A stretch of 64,000 bases of DNA from Flammeovirgaceae bacterium 311 (GCA_000597885.1 CP004371.1:6092001-6156000); one strand, 5' to 3'; shown: positions 52,431 to 60,754, numbered from the stretch's first letter. The notes: generated by a model not told the origin, from the sequence alone. Numbers and translations are program-made.

Positions 52431-53227
52431 TACTCCAGTACATAATGCTGCTTTTGCATGCCAGGGCGGAAAAAGAGCATGCCGGCTTCGTAGAGATCCA
52501 GGCTTAGGCTAACAGCCTGGTGCTGACAAAGCACTGACCAGGCCTGCTGCATAGGTTCAGACCAATGGATATCATCCACCACCACTACCGAATTTCTATG
52601 GAGGCAGGGGAGTATCCACTCAAAATAGCGAATGGTAGCTTCGTAGGTGTGGTTGGCATCCAGGTAGGCAAGGTCTATGCGGCTTAATTCTTTGTTGAGC
52701 AGCTTAGGCAGGGTGCTATCAATGTTCCCTACATGAAGGGCTATGTTGCTAAGGTTTTGCTCCTGAAAGTTTTGGACTGCGAGGGCTGCAGTACGGGGAC
52801 AGCCTTCCAGGGTGTGAACCATACCATCGGGGGCCGCTGTGGCCAGGTACAGGGTGTTGATGCCCAGGGAGGTACCCAGCTCCAATATTGTTTTAGCTTC
52901 CTGATGCTGTACCAGGTGGTAGAGAAGGCTGCTGAACCGGACAGGGGTGAGGCTGTGACGGGCTATGCCGGATACGGGGCGAATATTGCTGCTGCTGATG
53001 CTGGAGCCGGCGCCGAGTTCATGCATTTCCAGGCGATCGGTGGAATTGAGCAGGCGTTGCCGGAGGGCTTCTATCCGGGCATTTTTTTTTACAGGTGGTT
53101 TTATTACCTGCTGATACAACCCGTATACAAAAGGGGCATGCAGCGAGTGTTCATTAACAGCCCGGAGCCAGTAGTGCAGCCATGCACGTGCCTGAAACCA
53201 CTTTTTCCGCCACTGTGCCTGAAGCAT
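52427..53227 (-). CDS. Class I SAM-dependent methyltransferase (O-methyltransferase-like)
   Basis: The 266-residue protein has a helical N-terminal part with basic residues, then a SAM-binding motif TILELGTSLGINTLYLATAAP. Further motifs VHTLEGCPRTAALAVQNF, DLAYLDANHTYEATIRYFEW and VVVDDIHWSEPMQQAW fit the catechol/caffeoyl-type O-methyltransferase fold used in small-molecule and glycan methylation. Its ATG shares a base with the apaG stop (TAATG), and its stop overlaps that of the rightward TPMT gene. I do not recognise a more exact substrate. Confidence 0.88.
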   Translation of the reverse strand: MLQAQWRKKWFQARAWLHYWLRAVNEHSLHAPFVYGLYQQVIKPPVKKNARIEALRQRLLNSTDRLEMHELGAGSSISSSNIRPVSGIARHSLTPVRFSSLLYHLVQHQEAKTILELGTSLGINTLYLATAAPDGMVHTLEGCPRTAALAVQNFQEQNLSNIALHVGNIDSTLPKLLNKELSRIDLAYLDANHTYEATIRYFEWILPCLHRNSVVVVDDIHWSEPMQQAWSVLCQHQAVSLSLDLYEAGMLFFRPGMQKQHYVLEY

Positions 53228-53613
53228 TAATTAAGTTTGAAGGGTGCCACCATGGTGAATTCAGGAATCTTGACCCTGAATTTTTTTCCATCTATGATAC
53301 GCTCCATCAGGTAGGTGCCATACATTTTGCCCATACCCGATTTTAGGTTGCAGCCCGATACGTACTGGTGGCTCTGGCCTGCTTCCAGCACTGGTTGCTG
53401 ACCTACTACACCTTCGCCCTCTACCTCGCGTACAATATTGTTGGCATCGTGTATGTACCAATGCCTGCGAAGCAGCTGAACGGTATGCTGGCTATTATTT
53501 TCAATAACAATACGGTAGGTAAAAACATAGTGCATTTGCCCGGGGCTTGAATATTCAGGCTGATAGGCGGTTTCTACACATACCTTAACTCCTTGGGTAA
53601 CTTCCGAAACCAT
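53227..53613 (-). CDS. apaG: ApaG family protein
   Basis: The 128-residue protein is a single ApaG fold (two facing beta-sheets) with the conserved FTYRIVIENNSQHTVQLLRRHWYI (core ENNSQHTVQLLRRHW) and GVVGQQPVLEAGQSHQYVSG (core EGVVGQQPVL). ApaG was linked to cobalt and magnesium resistance in E. coli, and the domain also occurs in F-box proteins; its chemistry is not established. It is coupled by one base to the downstream methyltransferase and is divergent from ung. Confidence 0.95.
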   Translation of the reverse strand: MVSEVTQGVKVCVETAYQPEYSSPGQMHYVFTYRIVIENNSQHTVQLLRRHWYIHDANNIVREVEGEGVVGQQPVLEAGQSHQYVSGCNLKSGMGKMYGTYLMERIIDGKKFRVKIPEFTMVAPFKLN

Positions 53614-53662
53614 TCTTGCGCTTTTTGCTTAATCTGATTAAATATACGAAGAAATTAACTAT

Positions 53663-53694
53663 ATAGACGAGCTTAACGCCAAATAGACAAGCTT
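53663..53694. repeat. Direct repeat between apaG and ung
   Basis: Two 12-bp near-copies, atagacgagctt (53663-53674) and atagacaagctt (53683-53694), lie 20 bp apart in the short divergent region before ung and apaG. Same-face spacing makes a regulator site possible. I have no regulator to propose. Confidence 0.4.
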
Positions 53695-53720
53695 CAATCT
53701 AAAATACAATTAACTGCTGC

Positions 53721-54383
53721 ATGGATGTTAAAATTGCCCCTTCCTGGAAAGAAAAATTATATAGTGAGTTTGAGGAGCCTTATTTTCAAACCCTTACCGA
53801 ATTTGTAAAGCAGGAATACCGGGAGCATAAGGTCTACCCGCCACCGGGGCTGATCTTCAATGCTTTTGCCCACTGCTCCTTCGAAGAGGTAAAGGTGGTG
53901 ATCCTGGGCCAGGACCCTTATCACAATCCCGGGCAGGCAAACGGACTGGCTTTTTCGGTAGCCGATGGCGTTACCCCACCGCCTTCGCTGCAAAATATTT
54001 ATAAGGAGATAAGCAATGAATTAGGCACGCCCATTCCCGATAATGGGAATCTGGAACGTTGGGCCGATCAGGGAGTACTCCTGCTCAATGCCACTCTCAC
54101 GGTAAGGGCTCATAAACCCGGCAGCCATCAGAAAAAGGGCTGGGAGGAATTCACAGATGCCGTGATTAAATTGTTATCAGAAGAAAAACAAGCACTGGTT
54201 TTTATGCTCTGGGGAGCGTATGCCCAGAAAAAAGGATCTATTATTAACGAAACCAGGCACCTGGTGCTAAAATCTGCCCATCCATCGCCTTTTGCAGCCA
54301 ACAGAGGTTTTTTTGGTAATAACCACTTTAAAAAAGCAAATGAGTACCTGCAGCAGCACGGGAAAGAACCCATTGACTGGTAG
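53721..54383 (+). CDS. ung: Uracil-DNA glycosylase, family 1
   Basis: Ung removes uracil from DNA at the start of base-excision repair. The 220-residue protein has the water-activating loop GQDPYHNPGQANGLAFSV (catalytic Asp65) and PPSLQNIYKEI. GVLLLNATLTVR and the DNA-intercalating HPSPFAANRGFFG loop complete the set. Length and motifs fit the family fully. Its stop codon TAG (54381-54383) is the left edge of a 36-bp perfect palindrome that reaches the stop codon of the converging lepB gene. Confidence 0.98.
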   Translation: MDVKIAPSWKEKLYSEFEEPYFQTLTEFVKQEYREHKVYPPPGLIFNAFAHCSFEEVKVVILGQDPYHNPGQANGLAFSVADGVTPPPSLQNIYKEISNELGTPIPDNGNLERWADQGVLLLNATLTVRAHKPGSHQKKGWEEFTDAVIKLLSEEKQALVFMLWGAYAQKKGSIINETRHLVLKSAHPSPFAANRGFFGNNHFKKANEYLQQHGKEPIDW

Positions 54384-54416
54384 CATGGAGCGGGAATTAA
54401 TTCCCGCTCCATGCTA
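54381..54416. terminator. 36-bp perfect palindrome covering both stop codons
   Basis: The arm tagcatggagcgggaatt (54381-54398) is repeated exactly as its reverse complement at 54399-54416. The first three bases are the ung TAG and the last three, read leftward, are the TAG of lepB. As RNA it would form an 18-bp stem with a tight loop on either strand, so it should stop transcription from both sides. Neither side has a strong U-run, so termination would depend on the stem alone or on Rho. Confidence 0.75.
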
Positions 54417-55526
54417 ATCAACTCCTTTTAAAATTCTTTCCCAGCGTATTTTGCTGAACATGCTTTCGTTCGGGTCTATCGACATCCAGGTGAAAAGGGC
54501 TTTGCCCACAATGTGATCGTGGGGTACAAAGCCCCAGAAACGGGAGTCGAGGGAGTTGTGGCGGTTATCGCCCATCATAAAGTAGTAGTCCTGCTGAAAG
54601 GTGTAACTATCAATGACCTGTCCCTTCAGGTTTATTTTTCCATCGGCCATTACTACATCCTCCGGTGCGTGCCCTTCGTAATATCTAATGGTATTAAAAT
54701 ATTTGGCTATGTTTTCTTCTGTAAGGGCAATGGTCATGCCTTCTGCAGGCACCACCAGGGGCCCAAAATTATCGATGTTCCAGGGGAGCTGATCATAGCC
54801 AACCGGCATTACCTCCTGGCCTTTTTCACCTTCGGGAAATACTACTTTTTCTACTGATTCCACGAAAGGCAGGCCCTCTATTTCCCGGGCTGTATAATCG
54901 GGCAGACTCACCATGAGTGCATTACCATACATCTGGGCATCGTAGAGCTTGTACTGGCGGATAAAACGCTCACTTGGCTGTCCATTCATATTAATAGTAT
55001 ACAGAAACTGCATCTGTTCAGGATTTTCCATAGCCTGTCCATTCACTATTACCTGTTGGTTTACAATACGCAGGGTGTCGCCTGCTACTGCAACGCATCG
55101 TTTTACATAATTGCTGCGCATATCGACGGGATGCTCCAGCTCACCGGGAAAGTTAAAAACCACCACATCGCCCTGTTCCACATCACTAATGGCAGGCAGC
55201 CTGAACTGGGGCAGCTGAATAAGCGTGGAATAAGCAGGTATGCTCGTTCCCCAGATGGTTTGGTGTGACAGGGGAATTTGTAAGGGTGTGATTGGCGTAG
55301 CAGCGCCATAGTGAGATTTGCTGACAAAAAGAAAATCACCGATCAGCAGGCTTCGCTCCATAGAGCCTGTTGGGATGGTAAACGGGGTGAAAACAAGCCA
55401 GCGGATAATGGTGGCAGCTACCACAGCGAAAACAATGGCATCCAGCCATTCCCGGGAAGCAGATTTTGCTTTTTTAGGAGCAGCCTTCTGGCTTTTATTT
55501 TTATCTTCTTTCGTCTTTGTGATCAT
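54414..55526 (-). CDS. lepB: Signal peptidase I, copy 2
   Basis: Signal peptidase I removes signal peptides at the inner membrane. The 370-residue protein has a basic N-terminal part, one membrane helix (AIVFAVVAATIIRWLVF), catalytic Ser55 in GSMERSLLIGDFLFV and general base Lys in NYVKRCVAVAGD. Box E is MGDNRHNSLDSRFWGFVP. Large insertions between boxes, with PVGYDQLPWNIDNFGPLVVP, are typical of Bacteroidota LepB. It is a close paralogue of the gene at 55799; the two are tandem, and this one has its own -7 element and follows a terminator. Confidence 0.96.
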   Translation of the reverse strand: MITKTKEDKNKSQKAAPKKAKSASREWLDAIVFAVVAATIIRWLVFTPFTIPTGSMERSLLIGDFLFVSKSHYGAATPITPLQIPLSHQTIWGTSIPAYSTLIQLPQFRLPAISDVEQGDVVVFNFPGELEHPVDMRSNYVKRCVAVAGDTLRIVNQQVIVNGQAMENPEQMQFLYTINMNGQPSERFIRQYKLYDAQMYGNALMVSLPDYTAREIEGLPFVESVEKVVFPEGEKGQEVMPVGYDQLPWNIDNFGPLVVPAEGMTIALTEENIAKYFNTIRYYEGHAPEDVVMADGKINLKGQVIDSYTFQQDYYFMMGDNRHNSLDSRFWGFVPHDHIVGKALFTWMSIDPNESMFSKIRWERILKGVD

Positions 55527-55560
55527 AGCATTTTCAAGCTAAACCATATTGGTGCATTTA

Positions 55561-55568
55561 CAAAGATA
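55561..55568 (-). promoter_or_regulatory. -7 promoter element for lepB copy 2
   Basis: CAAAGATA on the plus strand reads TATCTTTG leftward, an exact TAnnTTTG. The -33 element is not clear. The predicted leader before ATG 55526 is about 27 nt. Confidence 0.45.
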
Positions 55569-55744
55569 ACAACCGCTTGTTCAACCGCCTTACCATTTAA
55601 AAAAATATGGAGGGGATATAAACAAGATCTAAACCATAAGTGGAGAAAAGGGTGCCGGGAGTGGGGCATTTTCATACATTGTAAACTCTGGCAGCAGCCA
55701 TATTATTGTAGCCACACCTGGCAGGTCTCTGCAGTGCATAAAAA

Positions 55745-55776
55745 AAGAGCAGCTGTCTATCAGGTCAGCTGCTCTT
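55745..55776 (-). terminator. Terminator between the two lepB genes
   Basis: An 11-bp stem (aagagcagctg at 55745-55755, cagctgctctt at 55766-55776) has a 10-nt loop. The leftward U-run comes from the A-tract at 55740-55746. It lies 23 nt after the copy 1 stop and ends the parAB-dapB-lepB unit. Confidence 0.85.
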
Positions 55777-55798
55777 CTACTTTTATAAATACTGTTGC

Positions 55799-56902
55799 TT
55801 AGTTAATGCCTCTGAACAGGCGTTCCCAGCGGATCTTGCTTAAGAAGCTCTCATTGGCATCCAGCGACATCCAGATAAAGAGTGCTTTGCCTACCACATG
55901 ATCCTGTGGCACAAAGCCCCAGTAGCGTGAGTCTAGGGAGTCGTGGCGGTTATCGCCCATCATAAAGTAGTAGTCCTGCTGAAAGGTATAGCTGTCAACT
56001 GGCTGTCCTTTTATGGTTACCCTGCCCTCTGTTAATTGCACATCCTCGTCGTTGTGGCCTTCGTAGTACTTAATCGTGTTGTAGTACTTGGCTATGTTTT
56101 CTTCTGTAAGGGCAATGGTCATGCCCTCTGCAGGAACCACCAGGGGTCCAAGGTTATCGATGTTCCAGGGGAGCTGATCATAGCCAACCGGCATTACCTC
56201 TGGTCCTTTTTCTCCCCCCGGGAAACGCACCGGCTCAACGCTTTTTACAAAAGGCAGCTGGCTTATTTCTTTTGCCATGTCCCCGTTCAGGCTTACCAGC
56301 AGTCCGTTGCCGTAGTACTGCATGTCGTATAGCTTGTATTTTCTGATGAAGCGTTCGTTTGGCTGGCCTTCCAGCTGCAGAATAAATTTATGCTGCATTT
56401 GTGCCGGGTTTTCAACAGGCGTGCTGTTTACTATTACCTGCTGATCCTGAATGCGCAGGGTATCACCATGTACGGCCACGCAGCGTTTAATATAGTTGCT
56501 GCGCAGGTCGAGGGGGTGCTGCAGCTCACCGGGGAAATTGAATACCACCACATCGCCACGCTCCACATCGCTGAAGCCGGGCAGGCGGAACTGGGGCAGC
56601 TGAATCCAGTCAACATAAGAGTCCATATCGGTGCCCCAGATCTTCTGGTGGGTGAGGGGGACCTGCAGTGGTGTTTTAGGCGTGCGGGCCCCGTAGTGCA
56701 TTTTACTTACAAACAGGAAATCTCCTACCAGCAAACTACGCTCCATAGAGCCCGTGGGAATGGTATAGGCCTCCAGAAATAACCAGCGGATAAGGGTGGC
56801 GGCAATTACGGCAAAGGCGATGGCATCCAGCCATTCCCTGGATTTGGATTTAGGCTTTTGGGGAGCCTTTTTTGTCGGAGCTTCTTTAAGTTTCGTTGTC
56901 AT
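55799..56902 (-). CDS. lepB: Signal peptidase I, copy 1
   Basis: The 367-residue protein has the same plan as copy 2: one membrane helix (FAVIAATLIRWLFLEAY), catalytic Ser52 in GSMERSLLVGDFLFV, Lys in NYIKRCVAVHGD and MGDNRHDSLDSRYWGFVP. The inserts are shared nearly word for word with copy 2 (PVGYDQLPWNIDN, LTEENIAKYYNTI), and stretches of DNA are also almost identical, so the duplication looks recent or kept alike by gene conversion. Differences around the substrate side (KPLTPLQVPLTHQ region) could alter specificity. It is 30 bp after dapB. Confidence 0.96.
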   Translation of the reverse strand: MTTKLKEAPTKKAPQKPKSKSREWLDAIAFAVIAATLIRWLFLEAYTIPTGSMERSLLVGDFLFVSKMHYGARTPKTPLQVPLTHQKIWGTDMDSYVDWIQLPQFRLPGFSDVERGDVVVFNFPGELQHPLDLRSNYIKRCVAVHGDTLRIQDQQVIVNSTPVENPAQMQHKFILQLEGQPNERFIRKYKLYDMQYYGNGLLVSLNGDMAKEISQLPFVKSVEPVRFPGGEKGPEVMPVGYDQLPWNIDNLGPLVVPAEGMTIALTEENIAKYYNTIKYYEGHNDEDVQLTEGRVTIKGQPVDSYTFQQDYYFMMGDNRHDSLDSRYWGFVPQDHVVGKALFIWMSLDANESFLSKIRWERLFRGIN

Positions 56903-56932
56903 GTCAGGCTTAGTGCACCAGCGCAGGGCCGG

Positions 56933-57649
56933 TTACAGAGATAGAAAATCATCCATGCCAAATACGCCTTTACGGCCGGGCAGCCACTCAGCTACCTGCA
57001 GTGCACCTGAGGCAAAGCCCTGGCGGCTGTATGCAATATGGTTTAGTTCGAGTAAATCGTTGCCCGACTGCCAGCGTATGGTGTGGGTGCCAGGCACTTC
57101 ATCTTCACGAATGGATATGATCGGTAACGCTTCAGGATCATGCTTTAATTCATTCTCCCAGCGCTTTTTTCGCTTTAGCTCCTTTATGATACCTTCTGCC
57201 AGGGTAATGGCAGTGCCACTGGGGGCATCTTTTTTGTGCACATGATGTACTTCCTCCATTTGCACATCGTACTGGGGTGCTGCATCCATTAGCTTGGCCA
57301 GGTAGTTACTGGCCTTCAGGAACAGGTTTACCCCTATGCTAAAGTTTGAGGCCCAGAAAAAGGCGCCTCCCAGCTGGTTGCAATAGTTTTCTGCTCTAAA
57401 TTTCTGGCTCGTCCAGCCGGTGGTGCCGCAAACAACAGGAACGCCTGCCCGCAGGCAGTGCATGATGTTGGTATAGGCTGCATCTGGATGCGTAAACTCA
57501 ATGGCAACATCGGCTGTGGCAGGTGTTACAGTTTCCAGCTCGTGGGGGTTGGCATCACTGATGCGGTGGCTGATGGTGTGGCCACGGTCCAGTGCCAGTG
57601 CCTCAATGGCCTGACCCATTTTGCCGTAACCGATTAGGGCTATTCTCAT
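56933..57649 (-). CDS. dapB: 4-hydroxy-tetrahydrodipicolinate reductase
   Basis: DapB reduces the heterocycle made by DapA, on the path to lysine and diaminopimelate for peptidoglycan. The 238-residue protein has the NAD(P)-binding loop MRIALIGYGKMGQAIEALA and VCGTTGW. The catalytic His/Lys motif EVHHVHKKDAPSGTA is present, as is DEVPGTHTIRW. Its ATG overlaps the stop of DUF5683 by 4 nt (ATGA), which shows coupling to the parAB run rather than to other lysine genes. Confidence 0.97.
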   Translation of the reverse strand: MRIALIGYGKMGQAIEALALDRGHTISHRISDANPHELETVTPATADVAIEFTHPDAAYTNIMHCLRAGVPVVCGTTGWTSQKFRAENYCNQLGGAFFWASNFSIGVNLFLKASNYLAKLMDAAPQYDVQMEEVHHVHKKDAPSGTAITLAEGIIKELKRKKRWENELKHDPEALPIISIREDEVPGTHTIRWQSGNDLLELNHIAYSRQGFASGALQVAEWLPGRKGVFGMDDFLSL

Positions 57650-58266
57650 GGGAATGTATAGGTTATTCTAATACCGGGCGCCAGTATGCCGGTGGGATCG
57701 GGAACCAGGGTTGGGCGCACCTTCATACTTAATTCTTCGTCCAGGCTAAAAGTTTGTAGCTGGGCATCTACATAGGCTTCTACGATTTGCAGGCCATAGT
57801 AGGCGCCACCCAGAATGATCAGGTAATCGCGCTGGCGCCTGTAAAAGTCTACTCTTCTTTCATATGCTTCAGCAGAGGGGGTTCCGGGTGGCGCGGAGCC
57901 CGGCTCAAATATAAGCTGTCTGAGGTTTTTGCGGTCTTCGCTGTAGCGCTGGTTGTAAAAGTTTACGCCGTAAACAAATCCTGCTGCACCTGCATACACC
58001 AGGGGCACTTTCCAGAGGGAGCCATTATAGGTTTGGCCCAGGCCTGGCAGTATGGCCGATAGAAAAGCAGATTTTCTGGGGTCGGGCAGGGTGGCAGCCT
58101 CTGCAGCGGTAATATCGATCTGTTCAAATTGCTGTTCTTCAATCTGAACAGGGGGAGGTACTGGCCTTAATGTATCTGCAGGGGTTTGCTGGGCAAACGC
58201 CATGGGCACACCTCCAAGGAAGAGTGCTACAACAAATGTTGCTATGGCGATAAACCTTGCCTGCAT
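57646..58266 (-). CDS. DUF5683 membrane protein
   Basis: The 206-residue protein has a signal peptide (cleavage near AFAQQ), a proline-rich stretch and then the DUF5683 core. The core is DPRKSAFLSAILPGLGQTYNG (conserved AILPGLGQ), two hydrophobic segments (VPLVYAGAAGFVYGVNFYN and YLIILGGAYYGLQIVEAYVDA), and a short strand-rich end. The family is widespread in Bacteroidota and often sits next to parB. Its role is unknown; position suggests an envelope-linked function. Its start shares a base with the parB stop, and its stop overlaps dapB. Confidence 0.93.
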   Translation of the reverse strand: MQARFIAIATFVVALFLGGVPMAFAQQTPADTLRPVPPPVQIEEQQFEQIDITAAEAATLPDPRKSAFLSAILPGLGQTYNGSLWKVPLVYAGAAGFVYGVNFYNQRYSEDRKNLRQLIFEPGSAPPGTPSAEAYERRVDFYRRQRDYLIILGGAYYGLQIVEAYVDAQLQTFSLDEELSMKVRPTLVPDPTGILAPGIRITYTFP

Positions 58267-59201
58267 CAGAGGTTTAAGATTTCCAGGATGCGATTCAGGT
58301 CTTCGAGCGATACAAACGGAATTTTGATCTCTCCTTTATCTCCTGTATCAGTACGTACATTAACCCTGGTGCCAAAGTGTGTTGACAATTTAGTCTGCAG
58401 CTGGCGGTACTCCCGCTCTTTTTCAGGGCTGGCAGCTGCTTTTTTATCTTCTTTCTCGGGAGCGGTGCCGGTAAGCTCGCGCACCATTTTCTCTACCTGC
58501 CTAACAGACAGACCTTCTTTTACCGTACGGTTGTAGATCCAGAGCTGCTTGGCGGGATCTTCTACATTTACAATGGCACGTGCATGCCCCATGCTGATGA
58601 GGTTGTCCCGCAGGCCAGCCTGGATATCTGGTGGCAGGCGCAGCAGGCGCAGGTAGTTGTTAACGGTGGTGCGTTTTTTTCCTACGCGGTCGCCCAGCTC
58701 TTCCTGCTTCAGGCTGCACTCGCTGATGAGGCGCTGGTAGCTTAGGGCAATCTCAAGGGCATTCAGATTTTCGCGCTGAATATTTTCGATCAGGGCCATT
58801 TCCAGCATTTGCTGGTCGTTGGCGGTGCGAATGTAAGCAGGTACGCGGTCAAGGCCTGCAAGTTTGGAGGCCTGGAAGCGCCGCTCACCAGAGATAAGCT
58901 GGTACTGGTTTTCGCTTAACTTGCGAACGGTAATAGGCTGAATAATGCCCTGCACCCGTATGCTTTCCGCCAGCTCCTCCAGTGCCTCCTGGTCGAACCT
59001 GGTTCTGGGCTGGTAGGGGTTGGTCTCAATCTGGCTAAGCGGTATGTCGTTAATGTTGCCGGTATTGGTGGTGCCACCGGTAGCCCGGCGCAGTGCATTT
59101 TCTGCAGAGCGCGGCGAGTCTGCCAGTAAAGCGCCAAGCCCACGGCCCAATGCCTTTTTTTGCGGGAGTTTACCCCCTTTTTTATCTTCTTCCTGATTCA
59201 T
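58266..59201 (-). CDS. parB: Chromosome partitioning protein ParB
   Basis: The 311-residue protein has the N-terminal ParB/Spo0J region with KALGRGLGALLAD and the CTP-binding part IPLSQIETNPYQPRT, then ITVRKLSENQYQLISGERRFQASKLAGLDR (core SGERRFQASKLAGL). The DNA-binding part with KRTTVNNYLRLLRLPPDIQ follows, and a C-terminal dimer domain ends it. ParB loads at parS and helps move the origin with ParA. I saw no parS-like site in the window. A 1-bp gap separates it from parA. Confidence 0.97.
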   Translation of the reverse strand: MNQEEDKKGGKLPQKKALGRGLGALLADSPRSAENALRRATGGTTNTGNINDIPLSQIETNPYQPRTRFDQEALEELAESIRVQGIIQPITVRKLSENQYQLISGERRFQASKLAGLDRVPAYIRTANDQQMLEMALIENIQRENLNALEIALSYQRLISECSLKQEELGDRVGKKRTTVNNYLRLLRLPPDIQAGLRDNLISMGHARAIVNVEDPAKQLWIYNRTVKEGLSVRQVEKMVRELTGTAPEKEDKKAAASPEKEREYRQLQTKLSTHFGTRVNVRTDTGDKGEIKIPFVSLEDLNRILEILNL

Positions 59202-59202
59202 T

Positions 59203-60003
59203 CTAATTTCCTTCGGCAGCTACCGGGTTAGGGGTAAGCAATCCGTTGTTTTCCAATATTTCACGGGCCAGGCTCAGGTAGCTAACAGCTCCCTTGCTGT
59301 CGGCATCGTGGATCAGGACCGGCACGCCAAAGCTTGGTGCTTCGCTTAGTTTAATATTACGGGGTATCAGGGTTTTAAACACCATTTTCTGGAAGTGCTG
59401 CTGCACATCTTCCACCACCATATTACTTAACCGCAGGCGCACATCGTACATGGTAAGCAAAATGCCCTCAATTTCCAGTTCGGGGTTAAGCCGCTCCTGA
59501 ATAATTTTAATTGTATTGAGCAGTTTTCCCAGACCTTCGAGGGCAAAATATTCGCACTGCACCGGAATAATCACAGAGTTTGCCGCTGTAAGGGCATTTA
59601 CCGTAATGAGTCCTAAGGAAGGCGAGCAGTCAATAATGATAAAATCATATACCGGAGAGAGCTGCTGCAGCACTTTGCGCATTTTTTCCTCCCGGTTCTC
59701 GAGGTTCACCATTTCAACCTCGGCCCCAACCAGGTCAATGTGTGAGGGGATCAGGTGCAGGTATTGGATATCAGTTTCCAGGATTACTTCCTGATAATTA
59801 ATGTCCTCTACCATGCATTCGTATATGCTGTTTTCTACTTCCTTGGGATCTATACCCAGGCCTGAAGTAGAGTTTGCCTGGGGATCTGCATCCACCACCA
59901 GCGTTTTAAATTCCAGGGCAGCCAGCGAGGCGGCCAGGTTGATGGCTGTGGTGGTCTTTCCAACGCCGCCTTTTTGGTTGGCTATGGCAATTATTTTGCT
60001 CAT
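59203..60003 (-). CDS. parA: Chromosome partitioning ATPase ParA/Soj
   Basis: The 266-residue ATPase has the deviant Walker A motif NQKGGVGKTTTAINLA (residues about 9-24), the VVDADPQANSTSGLG motif and Walker B-like DFIIIDCSPSLGLITVN. It has no N-terminal DNA-binding extension, so it is of the chromosomal Soj type. It binds ATP and DNA non-specifically and moves ParB-parS complexes. It is the second gene of the run, 15 bp after the UPF0173 stop and 1 bp before parB. Confidence 0.98.
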   Translation of the reverse strand: MSKIIAIANQKGGVGKTTTAINLAASLAALEFKTLVVDADPQANSTSGLGIDPKEVENSIYECMVEDINYQEVILETDIQYLHLIPSHIDLVGAEVEMVNLENREEKMRKVLQQLSPVYDFIIIDCSPSLGLITVNALTAANSVIIPVQCEYFALEGLGKLLNTIKIIQERLNPELEIEGILLTMYDVRLRLSNMVVEDVQQHFQKMVFKTLIPRNIKLSEAPSFGVPVLIHDADSKGAVSYLSLAREILENNGLLTPNPVAAEGN

Positions 60004-60018
60004 GCTAATGGGATAGGA

Positions 60019-60699
60019 TCAAATGGTTATGGTTTCGCCAATTTGGAACAATTTTAACTCTTTTCCGGCCTTGGCTGCAACCTCATGTACGTCGTTCTGC
60101 TCAATCTTAATGTAAGGAAAGGTATCGTAATGCATGCCGAAGATTTTTTTGGTGCCCACAAAGTCGGCTGCCTTCAGCGCATCTCCAATTCCCATGGTAA
60201 AGTTATCGCCAATAGGCATAAAGGCAAAGTCTATTTTAAATTCCTCAGCAATCAGTTTCATATCCAGTGTCAGGGCGGTATCTCCGGCATAATAAAAAGT
60301 TTTACCTTCTGATTTTACAACGAAGCCTGCCGGGTTGCCCGCATAACTGCCGTCGGGAAAACTGCTGCTGTGAATGGCATTAACCATTTTAACGCTTCCC
60401 CAGCTCCACTCCATACTTCCGCCCAGGTTCATGGGGTGATAGTTCTGTACGCCCTTTCCGGCAAACCAGGTGCAGACCTCAAAATTGGACACAAGGAAGG
60501 CTTTGCTGTTTTCATAAATCCGTTCAACATCCGCCACATGATCCTGGTGTCCGTGGCTCAGAAGAATGAAATCGGGTTTTAATGTATCAACATCGACATT
60601 TTTGGCTAATTCATTTGGTGTAATAAAGGGGTCGAAAAGTATCTTTTTGCCCCCTGTTTCGATTAAAAAGCACGAGTGACCGTAGTAAGTTATTTGCAT
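60019..60699 (-). CDS. UPF0173 metal-dependent hydrolase, MBL fold
   Basis: The 226-residue protein is a small metallo-beta-lactamase-fold hydrolase of the YtkL/UPF0173 group. It has the start ITYYGHSCFLIETGGKKILFDP (core YGHSCFLIE), the metal ligands in SHGHQDH (residues 48-54) and further ligands His in HSSSF and FYYAGDTAL. Substrate is not known. It opens a tightly packed run with parA, parB, DUF5683, dapB and lepB, so it is probably made with the segregation proteins. A TATCTTTG element lies about 60 nt upstream. Confidence 0.94.
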   Translation of the reverse strand: MQITYYGHSCFLIETGGKKILFDPFITPNELAKNVDVDTLKPDFILLSHGHQDHVADVERIYENSKAFLVSNFEVCTWFAGKGVQNYHPMNLGGSMEWSWGSVKMVNAIHSSSFPDGSYAGNPAGFVVKSEGKTFYYAGDTALTLDMKLIAEEFKIDFAFMPIGDNFTMGIGDALKAADFVGTKKIFGMHYDTFPYIKIEQNDVHEVAAKAGKELKLFQIGETITI

Positions 60700-60754
60700 T
60701 TTTTAGGCTTGTTTAGGTTTAAAAATTGGCCAAACTTTACCGCCAGATTAATTA

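Noticed and set aside
54381-54416. Palindrome at ung/lepB considered as an insertion-sequence remnant or REP unit
   Set aside because: Its edges coincide exactly with the stop codons of both genes and it has no target-site duplication or partner hairpin.
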